This document shows, in pieces, positions 52,449 through 61,600 of a DNA stretch of 64,000 nucleotides. Under the pieces are notes generated by a model. It saw nothing but the letters and a program-made list of their open reading frames with translations, was not told the origin of the DNA and searched no databases. How positions within the stretch are numbered: the first letter of the stretch is position 1; each line of letters starts with the position of its first letter. The stretch is taken from positions 411,119 to 475,118 of the forward strand of contig CH672374.1 in the NCBI GenBank assembly GCA_000153385.1. The letters run 5' to 3'. This DNA comes from Flavobacteria bacterium BBFL7. GTDB lineage: Bacteria; Bacteroidota; Bacteroidia; Flavobacteriales; Flavobacteriaceae. The translations under genes and the position numbers were made by a program.

Positions 52449-53480
52449 ATGAAAGTTCTTAAATATCTCTTTTTATTCCTTTTAGTCATAATTGTAGGAT
52501 CTGCAGTATATTTTTCTTTACAAGATGGCTCCTATTATATTTCCGAAAAGAAAACCATCAAGGCTCCTCCAGAAATGGTTTATGAACAGATTTCAGATTT
52601 TAAAAATTGGAATCACTGGAATCCATGGACCAACTCATTAGACGTGACAAATACCCTAGGAGATGTTACAACTGGTATTAATGGGTTTTACACCTTTACA
52701 GATGAGTATGGTAATGGCTCTATGACTTTTACAGCTTTAGAACCTCAAAAAAGTATTGAGGCTGACATGGAATATCATACAGATCTTACGGACTCTAACA
52801 GTATTGTTACCATGAGTTTAAATCCAGTCCCAGAAGGAACTGAAGTTACCTGGTCTATAAAAGGTGAGGACGGACTTAAGAACAAAGTAATGAACTTTAT
52901 ATTCGGGTTAGATCTAGAGGAAGAGATTAGACCTATGTATAAAAAAGGTCTGAATAACATTGAAGACTATCTACTAGTTGAAATGAAAAAATATGAAATT
53001 AGTAATCCTGGTTTAGTAGATTATGGAGGTGGATACATACTTTATAAAACAACCTCAACAACAATGGAGAATTTTTCTGTAGAAATGTCTGATATGTTGC
53101 AAGAAATTATGACCTACATGAAAAATGAAAATATTTCTATGCATGGTATGCCTATGAGTATTTATGAAAAGTTTGACTATAATAACAATAGCGTCATATT
53201 CTCGGCTGCAATTCCTGTTAGAGATCGTGTTATTCCTGCTACAGATGCAACTGTATTGTGTACCTACATAGAACCTACCAGAGCTGTTAAAGTGACTTTA
53301 AAAGGTACATACGATCACTTACAAGAAGCATGGGAAAAAGGACAATTATTTATAGCTCAACAAGGTTATATTACAGGTCTACAGGCTCCTTTTGAAATTT
53401 ATAAAACAGATCCAGCTCTTACTCCTAACCCAGCAGATAATCTTACAGAAATCTATTTACCTGTTGTAGAAAATGATTAA
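52449..53480 (+). CDS. Membrane-anchored SRPBCC / GyrI-like domain protein
   Basis: A 343-aa protein with an N-terminal hydrophobic segment (about 4-22, YLFLFLLVIIVGSAVYFSL), a SRPBCC (polyketide cyclase-like) domain at about 30-175 (APPEMVYEQISDFKNWNHWNPW, and TEVTWSIKGEDGLKNKVMNFIFGLDLEEEI), and a C-terminal GyrI-like/effector-binding region (about 190-340, IYLPVVEND at the end). Proteins of this type bind hydrophobic small molecules; the ligand is unknown. It overlaps crcB by 8 bp and the DJ-1-like gene follows closely, forming an operon. It has its own -7 element. Confidence 0.8.
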   Translation: MKVLKYLFLFLLVIIVGSAVYFSLQDGSYYISEKKTIKAPPEMVYEQISDFKNWNHWNPWTNSLDVTNTLGDVTTGINGFYTFTDEYGNGSMTFTALEPQKSIEADMEYHTDLTDSNSIVTMSLNPVPEGTEVTWSIKGEDGLKNKVMNFIFGLDLEEEIRPMYKKGLNNIEDYLLVEMKKYEISNPGLVDYGGGYILYKTTSTTMENFSVEMSDMLQEIMTYMKNENISMHGMPMSIYEKFDYNNNSVIFSAAIPVRDRVIPATDATVLCTYIEPTRAVKVTLKGTYDHLQEAWEKGQLFIAQQGYITGLQAPFEIYKTDPALTPNPADNLTEIYLPVVEND

Positions 53481-53844
53481 ACAACTCTTATTTGTTTTTA
53501 TCGGTGGTGGCTTTGGTTGTGTCCTTCGGTTCTTATTCTCGATATGGATGAATACAGATCAAATTAAATGGATACCTACACTTGTAGTGAATGTATTGGG
53601 ATGTTTTATATTAGGTTACTTTCTTTCTCTTTCCCATAAGAATATTTTAGATAGTCATGGTTATATATTACTAGGTATAGGATTTTGCGGTGGTTTAACA
53701 ACCTTTTCTACATTTTCTGTAGATCTTTTTAAGCTGACAAATGAATCTAATTATATGGGTGCGTTAACATACTTGCTGCTCACTATAATATTGGGGTTCA
53801 TTGCAGTATATAGTGCATATTATTTAGGAAAACAATTAAGCTAA
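53473..53844 (+). CDS. crcB: Fluoride ion channel CrcB/Fluc
   Basis: A 123-aa membrane protein with four helices, the usual length. It lets fluoride leave the cell as a dual-topology dimer. Family signature residues are visible: GGGFGCVLRFLFS at the start, the pore Asn in VNVLGCFILGYF, and the GFCGGLTTFSTFSVD stretch with the Phe/Thr/Ser residues lining the fluoride path. It overlaps the previous gene by 8 bp. No fluoride riboswitch was seen upstream, and regulation would be that of the operon. Confidence 0.95.
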   Translation: MIKQLLFVFIGGGFGCVLRFLFSIWMNTDQIKWIPTLVVNVLGCFILGYFLSLSHKNILDSHGYILLGIGFCGGLTTFSTFSVDLFKLTNESNYMGALTYLLLTIILGFIAVYSAYYLGKQLS

Positions 53845-53847
53845 TTC

Positions 53848-54588
53848 ATGAGGATTTTCAATTTCATCTGTGGTCTGCTTTTACTTATTTCATGTCAAGA
53901 AAAGAAAAAGCCTGTTGACCTAAATATTGCTACCACACCATCTACCACACCTGTTTTAATCAAAGATGCCTATAATGTAGGTTTTCTAGTAATGGATGGA
54001 ACTTTTAATACAGAATTGACTGCTCCATATGATATATTTCAACATACACGCTTTCGCGAAAGCATTAAACCTATGAACACTTTTACTGTTGCACAAACGA
54101 ATGATATAATCACAACGTTTGAAGGTTTACGGTTACAACCCGATTATAGTTTTGATGATGTGCCACAGATAGACATATTAGTAGTACCTAGTGCCGAGCA
54201 TCATTTAGATAGCGACCTAAAAAACAAAGAATTGATAAAATGGGTACAACAAACAGGTACAAATGCTACCTATGTCACATCGCATTGTGATGGTGCTTTT
54301 ATTCTTGCTCAAGCAGGACTTTTAGATGATGTGGTTTCCACCACTTTCCCAAGTGACATTGGAAAAATGAGAAACCAATTTCCACATTTAGACGTAAGGG
54401 AAAATGTGTGGTTTGTGCATGATGGTAAGGTGATTACTAGTGCTGGTGGAGCTCGTTCTTTTGAGGCAGCAATGTATTTGTGTGACGTCTTATACGGCCC
54501 AGAAATCGCTAATGATCTAGCTGGTGGATTAGTATTAGAATATAAACTGGCTGATTATCCACATTTAATTATTAATGCTAGCGAGTAA
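53848..54588 (+). CDS. DJ-1/PfpI-family lipoprotein (second copy)
   Basis: A 246-aa protein. The lipoprotein signal is MRIFNFICGLLLLISC with lipobox LISC. The mature part is a DJ-1/PfpI-like amidotransferase fold with the nucleophile elbow HCDGAFILAQ (Cys147) and IDILVVPSAEHH upstream, closer to the AraC-regulator-associated/ThiJ group than to the 27390 gene. It likely sits in the envelope and is coupled to crcB (3 bp gap). A dispersed palindrome at 54049-54064 lies inside and codes RFRES, a different reading frame from the katG copy. The function is unknown. It converges with the endonuclease-like gene, with 5 bp between the stops. Confidence 0.85.
   Translation: MRIFNFICGLLLLISCQEKKKPVDLNIATTPSTTPVLIKDAYNVGFLVMDGTFNTELTAPYDIFQHTRFRESIKPMNTFTVAQTNDIITTFEGLRLQPDYSFDDVPQIDILVVPSAEHHLDSDLKNKELIKWVQQTGTNATYVTSHCDGAFILAQAGLLDDVVSTTFPSDIGKMRNQFPHLDVRENVWFVHDGKVITSAGGARSFEAAMYLCDVLYGPEIANDLAGGLVLEYKLADYPHLIINASE
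54049..54064. repeat. Dispersed palindrome, perfect 14-mer inside the DJ-1-like gene
   Basis: GCTTTCGCGAAAGC at 54050-54063 codes for RFRES, frame shifted relative to the AFAKA copies. Confidence 0.95.
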
Positions 54589-54593
54589 AGTTT

Positions 54594-55712
54594 TTAATCT
54601 ATTAATTCTTCTCCAGCATTTTGTATTAAATCCGATACATTAAACATGCTTTCTATTCCGGATTTTTTCATCTGCTTTTTAACCAGTTCCCAATCTTCTT
54701 TTGACGGTTCTGCTGGACGTTGTTCTGATGCCAGATCAGGTTCAAAGGTTAAAACTGCCCAAGATGGAAAATGATCACTTTCAAAATCGACACCAGTTCC
54801 AGCATCTTTTAATCTAAATTCTGGTGATATAAGGATATGATCTAATGGCCAGCGCATTAATGGATATTGTGCATGATAGGTATTAAAGAATCCTCTACCT
54901 ATTCTTAAATCCAGTAACTTTCCAATTGTTTTAGTAAGTTGTGTACTATCAGACCAGGCTACATCATTAAAATCACCCAATATGATAACCGGTATGTTAG
55001 AATCATAACTAGACATCGCAGTTAAAATCAATTCCTGATCACGATCTGTACTCATCGGGTTATGTTGCGGCATGGGTGGCGTAGGATGGATGGCATATAG
55101 TTGAAACTGTTTTCCATTTTCCATCATAACTTTAGACTCTATGGATGGAATATTGGGATCAACTTTAAACTTAATCTCAGAATCCGATAATCTTAATTTT
55201 GAATAAACTAACATACCATATGTATTATCCTGTGGCTGCTCTATCTTATAAGGATACTCCTTACCTATCTTATTTTTAATTTCATTACTCCAGCGTTCAT
55301 TAGTTTCTGTAAAGACTATTAAATCTGGTTGTTGCTCTCTTATTTCATTATAAAGCTCTTGACCTTTTTTATTTTTCTGTAAAACATTTGCTGTATAAAT
55401 ATGGATTGTTGAAGCATCACTTATCTGTTGTGAGCTGTCTAAAACCTCAACACTTACAAATGGTGTGTAGTCTATAAACTTGACAAATTGGAATATAAAA
55501 CAACCTATTAAGATACTGATGTAGGCATAGTCGTTTACCCATTTAGGCCTGAATGTAAAGAAGTAAAGTAAAATAGCCAAAAGAGTAAAGGCCGTAAGCT
55601 GTAAATGTGGGAAATCAAATATACGTATCCACCAATAATCTGCAGCTATAAGAGGTAGTAAGCTTAACAATGCGGCAATTAAGCCTATAACCTGAAAAAT
55701 TTTCCTCCACAT
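54594..55712 (-). CDS. Endonuclease/exonuclease/phosphatase-family protein with N-terminal membrane helices
   Basis: A 372-aa protein. Three hydrophobic helices are visible at about 5-24, 33-52 and 62-80, followed by the EEP (DNase I-like) domain: TANVLQKNKKG with the metal-binding Asn, LIVFTETNERW with Glu, ILGDFNDVAWS with the D-x-N pair, and FESDHFPSWAVL with the catalytic Asp-His. The domain order resembles Bacteroidota membrane-anchored EEP proteins. The substrate, DNA or a phospholipid/phosphate ester, is unknown. It converges with the DJ-1-like gene and no terminator is visible. Confidence 0.9.
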   Translation of the reverse strand: MWRKIFQVIGLIAALLSLLPLIAADYWWIRIFDFPHLQLTAFTLLAILLYFFTFRPKWVNDYAYISILIGCFIFQFVKFIDYTPFVSVEVLDSSQQISDASTIHIYTANVLQKNKKGQELYNEIREQQPDLIVFTETNERWSNEIKNKIGKEYPYKIEQPQDNTYGMLVYSKLRLSDSEIKFKVDPNIPSIESKVMMENGKQFQLYAIHPTPPMPQHNPMSTDRDQELILTAMSSYDSNIPVIILGDFNDVAWSDSTQLTKTIGKLLDLRIGRGFFNTYHAQYPLMRWPLDHILISPEFRLKDAGTGVDFESDHFPSWAVLTFEPDLASEQRPAEPSKEDWELVKKQMKKSGIESMFNVSDLIQNAGEELID

Positions 55713-55803
55713 AAACGTTTTATGTTAAAGATAAAGAGTATTATCATTTAACCGTTTACAGTTGAGGAAAATTTAAGTTTATTTGTTAATTTTTAAGAAT
55801 TGC

Positions 55804-56298
55804 TTAAAATTGATTTTGATTAAAGTCATCATTACCTATTCCTTTAGGATTAGGGCCCCATTGATTAGCTCCGTGCTTACTATCTTCAATCAGCCAGATT
55901 AATAAAATAATAGTACCTACAAATGGGATCATAGAGATAAAATAAAACCATCCACTGCGACCAGTATCATGTAATCTCCTTACGATGACAGCTAGTGACG
56001 GTATGATTGTCGCTAGAGCATATAATAGAAATAGTATCGCAAAAGGAATCGCGATGGCTTCATTTTCTGTTGCTGCACCTATAATCATAGGTACATACAA
56101 AATCAGAAATACAATAAAATTAAATAATTGCCAGTACCAGTATTCTGATCTTCTTGCGCGTCCAGAAAAATCAGTATAGTTATTAAATACTGCTTTAACA
56201 GCATCCATCATTCCCATACCGTCAGATTCTGGCATAAAAGGTTCTCTCCCACGTCGTGAGCGTACTTCAGTGTTTTGTGGTTGGTTAGTGTTTTCCAT
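55804..56298 (-). CDS. DUF805-domain membrane protein
   Basis: A 164-aa protein with a soluble N-terminus (MENTNQPQNTEVRSRRGREP) and three to four transmembrane helices (about 56-78, 84-105 and 120-145). The DUF805 signature is visible as NYTDFSGRARRSEYWYWQLFN and the RRLHDTGRSGWF loop. The function of this family is not known. I start it at the ATG at 56298, because an upstream in-frame GTG at 56328 would add ten residues with no support. It is 91 bp upstream of the endonuclease-like gene on the same strand, so the two may be co-transcribed. Confidence 0.88.
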   Translation of the reverse strand: MENTNQPQNTEVRSRRGREPFMPESDGMGMMDAVKAVFNNYTDFSGRARRSEYWYWQLFNFIVFLILYVPMIIGAATENEAIAIPFAILFLLYALATIIPSLAVIVRRLHDTGRSGWFYFISMIPFVGTIILLIWLIEDSKHGANQWGPNPKGIGNDDFNQNQF

Positions 56299-56372
56299 AT
56301 AAAAAGTTTGAAACAGCAATTTAAGCACTATTTAGTATATAAATAATAGTGAATTATAAGATTTTTTTGATT

Positions 56373-56390
56373 ACGCTTTCGCGAAAGCGT
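56373..56390. repeat. Dispersed palindrome, perfect 18-mer
   Basis: ACGCTTTCGCGAAAGCGT between tamL and the DUF805 gene, preceded by TTTTTTTGATT; the copy at 63963 has nearly the same left flank. Confidence 0.95.
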
Positions 56391-56408
56391 TTTTAAAAAC
56401 TACAATTA

Positions 56409-58688
56409 TTAAAATGGGTAACCTATAGCAAAATTGAACACAGGATTTTCTACATCAAAATTCCATCGCTCACCAGACGGCATCGATGGATCATGCCAAG
56501 GCGCAGCAAGATCAAAACGTATTACAAATCCTTGCACGTCAACTCGCATTCCTAGTCCTGCTCCTATACCAAATTCATTATAGAAATTACTAGAAAATTC
56601 ACCACCTGGTAAACCATTACCTGCTGTGGTCCACACATTACCAGCATCTACAAATAGGGCTCCTTTAAAATAGCTGTATATAGGAAAACGATATTCAATA
56701 TTTGCTTCTAGCCTTATATTTCCCGATTGATCAAAAAATGATCGATCGTCTTCATTATCTGGTGTGTAAGTTCCAGGCCCTAAAGATCTTGTTCTGAAAG
56801 CACGAACACTGTAGGCTCCACCAGAAAAAAATTGTTTACTAAATGGTAATACATCGCTGTTCCCATATGGTAAACCATAGCCGGCAAAAAAACGTGTTGC
56901 GATACGAGAATCTTTGTTTAACAAATAGTGAAATCTAAAATCCACATCGGCTTTTGCATATTGAGCATATTCCAATCCTAGAAATTCATTTTTACCTTCA
57001 TCGTTTTCCTTGCTTAGTAAACTAATGCTGTTACCAGCTATATCTAAAGTACTATTAACATAAAAAAGAGCTCTTTTACGTTCCTCAATTAGTTCATTAT
57101 ATGTAAAGGAATAAGTAAGACCAGAGATAAATTGCTGCTCAAAACTGTTTTGTAAAAAGGTATTTTCATTTAAAATTTCTTCAAACTCTGTAGATGTATT
57201 TAATAAGTTCACATAATTGATAGAAACCGGATTCAACTCGTGTGTAACATATCGATTTGCCTGCCACGTATACCCAAAACTACCTGAAAACGTCAACAAG
57301 CTATATAATTGACTTCTATTTAAGATACTTGCACTTAAACTGGTCTTGGTCTTAGGAATTGCATATTCAAAGTAATCACTGTCCACATTGATGGGTGCTA
57401 TCATGCGAGGAAATATCAGATCTGCTCCTAAATCAAATTCGGTACTGGTCTGACCAGCATCACTATTTCCAGCAATTTGTACCTCATAAGTTCCAGATGC
57501 TTTAATGTTAAGAACCTCGCCACCTTTAAAAAGATTACGATTTGTAAAAGTTAGTCCTAGACTAGGTCCTGTAAAATCATTAGACTTTGTCACCGCTTGC
57601 AATTCTGCACGGATAGCTCTTTTATTTAATGGTGATAAGTATATTCTAGCTTCTAGCATATTAAGGCTATCATTAGATTCTTCTAACTCCTTATACTCTA
57701 TATTGACAAATTTATAAGCACCTATCGATCCCAAACGTCTACTAGTAGACCTAGATTTTGATGGATTATACAATTCTCCAGGTTCTAATAAAATGAAGGG
57801 ATCTAATCGATCTGGTCTAAAGAAATCCGATTCTTGTAAATAATCCTTACCTGCATAACGCACACTATCCATGACCGTAGAATCATTACCAGTAACATTG
57901 TATGGGTAAACCTTTACCGCTTTTATTTTGTAAGGTTTTATAGCTTTTGTGGGAACATCTTTTTTAAGCTTAACATATAGATCAAATCTTCTATTATCAT
58001 ATTGATTAGTGTCTGCTTGAAATATTAGAAATCCAGAATTAAAATTATAATATCCTTTAGCTTTCAGATTTGAATCAATACGTTCCCTTTCTTGCGTTAA
58101 GGCAGATAAATCAAAACGAGATCCTACCTGAATTGGGGAATCTGTTAATTGATTTTCTAATACTTGATAAAATGGTATGGAGTCCTTATCTACTTGGTAA
58201 GTCTTTAGTCTGTATGGATTAGGCAACACAACATTGTAAGTCACCGAGCCTTCTTTTTGATCTTCGTTTTTTACGGTTTTTGAAGTAATGTTACTAAAGA
58301 AAAATCCTCTATTTTCTAATCTATTGCGCAATAAATCTTTAGTTGCTTCTTGTTCCACATAAGATAAATATACAGGCTTCTCTCCTATCTTTCTATTCAT
58401 AAAACGTGCTATAAATCCTCCACTATCTCTTTTAACTTTATAGTGGTAATGTAAACCTGGACGCATCCCAAGAAAGGTACTATTTGGCTGTGGTGATATG
58501 GTTAAATCTAGCTGGGCTTTTAGCGCTGCAACATCTTCAATATCTGTCAGAGAATCTAGTTGAATTTCTACAAATGAATCTGTTAGAAGTAATTCATCTT
58601 CTGGTATATATTTTTTAACGGCACAAGAAGATATCATTAAGATGAAGCAAGTGATTAAAAAAATGTGTATGTAATGATGTGCTTTCAA
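56409..58688 (-). CDS. tamL: TamA-like outer-membrane assembly protein with lipoprotein signal (TamL)
   Basis: A 759-aa BamA/TamA-family protein. The N-terminus ends the signal with the lipobox MISSC, so it is a lipidated form; TamA of Proteobacteria has a plain signal. POTRA-like domains span about 45-370, and a C-terminal beta-barrel of about 380 aa ends FNFAIGYPF, with an aromatic last residue as in outer-membrane barrel proteins. The barrel shows GYGLPYGNSDVLPFSKQFFSGGAYSVRAF, the conserved loop-6 region. The start is a TTG at 58688; no suitable ATG precedes it. It follows tamB by 9 bp. The TamL/TamB pair acts in outer-membrane protein or lipid assembly. Confidence 0.9.
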   Translation of the reverse strand: MKAHHYIHIFLITCFILMISSCAVKKYIPEDELLLTDSFVEIQLDSLTDIEDVAALKAQLDLTISPQPNSTFLGMRPGLHYHYKVKRDSGGFIARFMNRKIGEKPVYLSYVEQEATKDLLRNRLENRGFFFSNITSKTVKNEDQKEGSVTYNVVLPNPYRLKTYQVDKDSIPFYQVLENQLTDSPIQVGSRFDLSALTQERERIDSNLKAKGYYNFNSGFLIFQADTNQYDNRRFDLYVKLKKDVPTKAIKPYKIKAVKVYPYNVTGNDSTVMDSVRYAGKDYLQESDFFRPDRLDPFILLEPGELYNPSKSRSTSRRLGSIGAYKFVNIEYKELEESNDSLNMLEARIYLSPLNKRAIRAELQAVTKSNDFTGPSLGLTFTNRNLFKGGEVLNIKASGTYEVQIAGNSDAGQTSTEFDLGADLIFPRMIAPINVDSDYFEYAIPKTKTSLSASILNRSQLYSLLTFSGSFGYTWQANRYVTHELNPVSINYVNLLNTSTEFEEILNENTFLQNSFEQQFISGLTYSFTYNELIEERKRALFYVNSTLDIAGNSISLLSKENDEGKNEFLGLEYAQYAKADVDFRFHYLLNKDSRIATRFFAGYGLPYGNSDVLPFSKQFFSGGAYSVRAFRTRSLGPGTYTPDNEDDRSFFDQSGNIRLEANIEYRFPIYSYFKGALFVDAGNVWTTAGNGLPGGEFSSNFYNEFGIGAGLGMRVDVQGFVIRFDLAAPWHDPSMPSGERWNFDVENPVFNFAIGYPF

Positions 58689-58697
58689 TTGCTTGAT

Positions 58698-61600
58698 TTA
58701 CTTATTATTAGTTGGTTCCGCTACATTTTCTTCATCTTGCGGCTCTTCCTCTTCTTCCTTAATTGCTCTCTCGTTTTCTTCTAGAACTGTTTTGGCAAAC
58801 AAGTTTTTAAACTCATTAAATTCTTTTGTAAAAATTAGTGAAATTCCGCTTATGATTAACTGCCCATCTATAACATTATCATATTGATTTCTACGGAAAC
58901 CCTTTAATCGCCATTGTCCAGTTTGAGATAATAAGTATTCTATACTTACATTTCCTATGACTGGAGTCTCTTCACCTTCTTGAGCAGAACCTTGAATATC
59001 CACTTCACTTCCTACACTTACCACTAATCTATCGTTTAAAAGTTTTTTACTAGCAGTTACATCTAGCTGTGTACGTTCTTGAGAACTTGTACCTTGATAG
59101 TCTGTATAGCTATCCACTCCAAAACTAAAATCAATACCAGTCTTTCCTAATAATTTACCACCATACTGATTTAATTGATCGCTTAAAGCTTGATTAAGAT
59201 TATCTCTGGCAATCGTTGCAGTACCACCATTACTACCATCTGTTCCAGAAGTTGGGAAAAATCGATTTAAAACCAATAGAGAAAACACCTGTTTATTCAA
59301 CTCTTGATCCTGTGTATTTAATTGTTGTAACCTACCATATACTTGTCCGCCCACGGCACCTTGTTCATCATTAGGTAAATCTATTTTAAAACTGATCTCT
59401 GGCTGCATTAATTCGCCATCTACATTTAAATAAACTAAGAATGGTAATTGCTGTCGGAAACTATTCTTTGTACTTAAATCTGCGCCACTAGTCTGACTAG
59501 CCATTAAAGCACTTGCACTGGTTTCTACTTTATAAATAGCACTAACATCTAGGGTAGCATCAAAAGGATCACCAGACCAGGTAACACTACCACCTTTGGC
59601 TAGATCAAATCTTCTAGATACTATCTCATATAAATTAAGTTGATAGTAACCACTAGCAATTTCATACCGACCTGTTAACGTCATTCTTCCATTAGGTGTC
59701 ATTCTATATTTAAGATCACCACTTCCCGAAACTTTTAAATTATCTCCTGTACTAGGATCTATTATTATATTCACTATAGCATCATCTCTTACCTTTAAAT
59801 TTGCGGTAATGTCAAATCCAGTAAGTGTAGCAGACTCTTCTTCGGTTTGAGTTAGAATGGCATCTGGATTTTGCTTATTAACAAATTGGACGATACCATC
59901 ACGTTGTACCACATCTAACTCTGTTGCAGGTATGACATAAGTAACATCAGTGACATCTTTAACGGTTAAATCAAGGTTGATTTCAGGTATGGTCATATTA
60001 CCAGTTATGGTAGCGTTAGCATCAAAAGTTGCTTTACCATAATATAAATCATTGTCCTTTTCTGTGCTATTAAGAGCTGTAAAATCTTTTGCTTTTAGTT
60101 GTAAATCAAAGGTTGGTACTAATAAATTTTCAGTACCAATAGTTCCATTAACGGTAAAGATATCTCCTTGCGCATCAGCAATGCGTAATTTGTTCATACT
60201 TATTTCAGTATTATCTACCGCAATCTTTTCATTTTTTAAAGTAAAACTGGTGTCTAGCATAGATACATTGACACTTGCATTATTGAACCTTAATTCTCCA
60301 TTATAGACAGGCTCTACCGTGGTTCCAGTAACCTTAAAGTCACCATTGATCGATCCACTACCATTTTTAAGAAAATTGTCTGATAGACCAGCAACTGTTT
60401 CCATGTTAACCTGATTGATATTTAAATCAAGATTAAGATTTGCTGCAGTTTCTGTAGCTACATAATCTCCATTCAACTCGATATCCACATCATCGCCTTT
60501 AACAGCCAGATTCATATCATAACGTGAGCCATCTAAAGATTTTGCATTAAGACTTAGCTGTCCTAGAGGCACTTCCAGAGCATGTAAATCATTTATTTTT
60601 AAATCTGCTAGAATTCCTGTTGCGCCATAGATATTATCTAATATTAACTCTCCATTCACTATTCCTGTTGCCAGTTTCTCATCAGAGTTGAAATAACTTA
60701 ACAATCCTTGAAGTTTAAAGTTTTCCAGTAATAACGCGATGTGATCCTTATCAGTATCAGGTCGATCACTTCTCAGTTCTATACTTTGGCTTCCATTAGA
60801 TAATTTAAAATTATTGAATATTAAGCGATTCTCACCAACGGCTATTTCATTAGAATCAGGTATGCGCCATGGTTGCTTATTTAAAATCAAATCATCTATC
60901 GATAAATTAAAAATCAAATTCTCGATACCATCGATATCCCGCTTTCGCGAAAGCGTGCTCGCAAAGTGAATTAATTTTTCCTCATCGTCATAAGAAGTAA
61001 AATCTACATTTAGTATGTTTTCTGCTACTATACCAGTCAAAGCTGTGCGTTTGATATGAATAGGTCCTGCAGTAATATTATTAAACCCTAATTGAAATTG
61101 TAAATTTTGTGCGTCTGATTGTGAGGATATGACTAAACTATCTATTTCACTATCAGCATATTTGACATAATCTACCTTAATATCGCTATTCAATCTACGC
61201 TCTTTTTCATTAAAGTCTACGGCAATGTTTATAGTATCTAATGATTGTAATTGCGGTAATATGACATCCCTTAAAATGGGAGCTGGTCTTAGGTCACCTT
61301 TAATCTTCATAACGACTGGTTGCACTGTATCCATCTTTTTACTAGTGGTAAGATACCTATCGATATGTCGCTGTAAAGCGGCTGCTAGATTAGATGGATC
61401 AACATTAGATCTTAATTCTAAATCCAGCATTTTGTTTTTAAGATCTAATGATGTAGAGTCTGGTGTTACAAAGGCATTAATATTTAAAGCACCTAATAAA
61501 TAAGATTGCTCATCAAACACAGCAATACCGTCATCTACCGAAGTCTTTATTTGATAATTAGACTCATTCCCTGAATAAGACATTGCTAACTTTCCTGCTG

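Noticed and set aside
53300-53472. Fluoride riboswitch before crcB
   Set aside because: The upstream sequence is the coding region of the preceding gene, overlapping crcB by 8 bp, and no riboswitch-like structure was seen.
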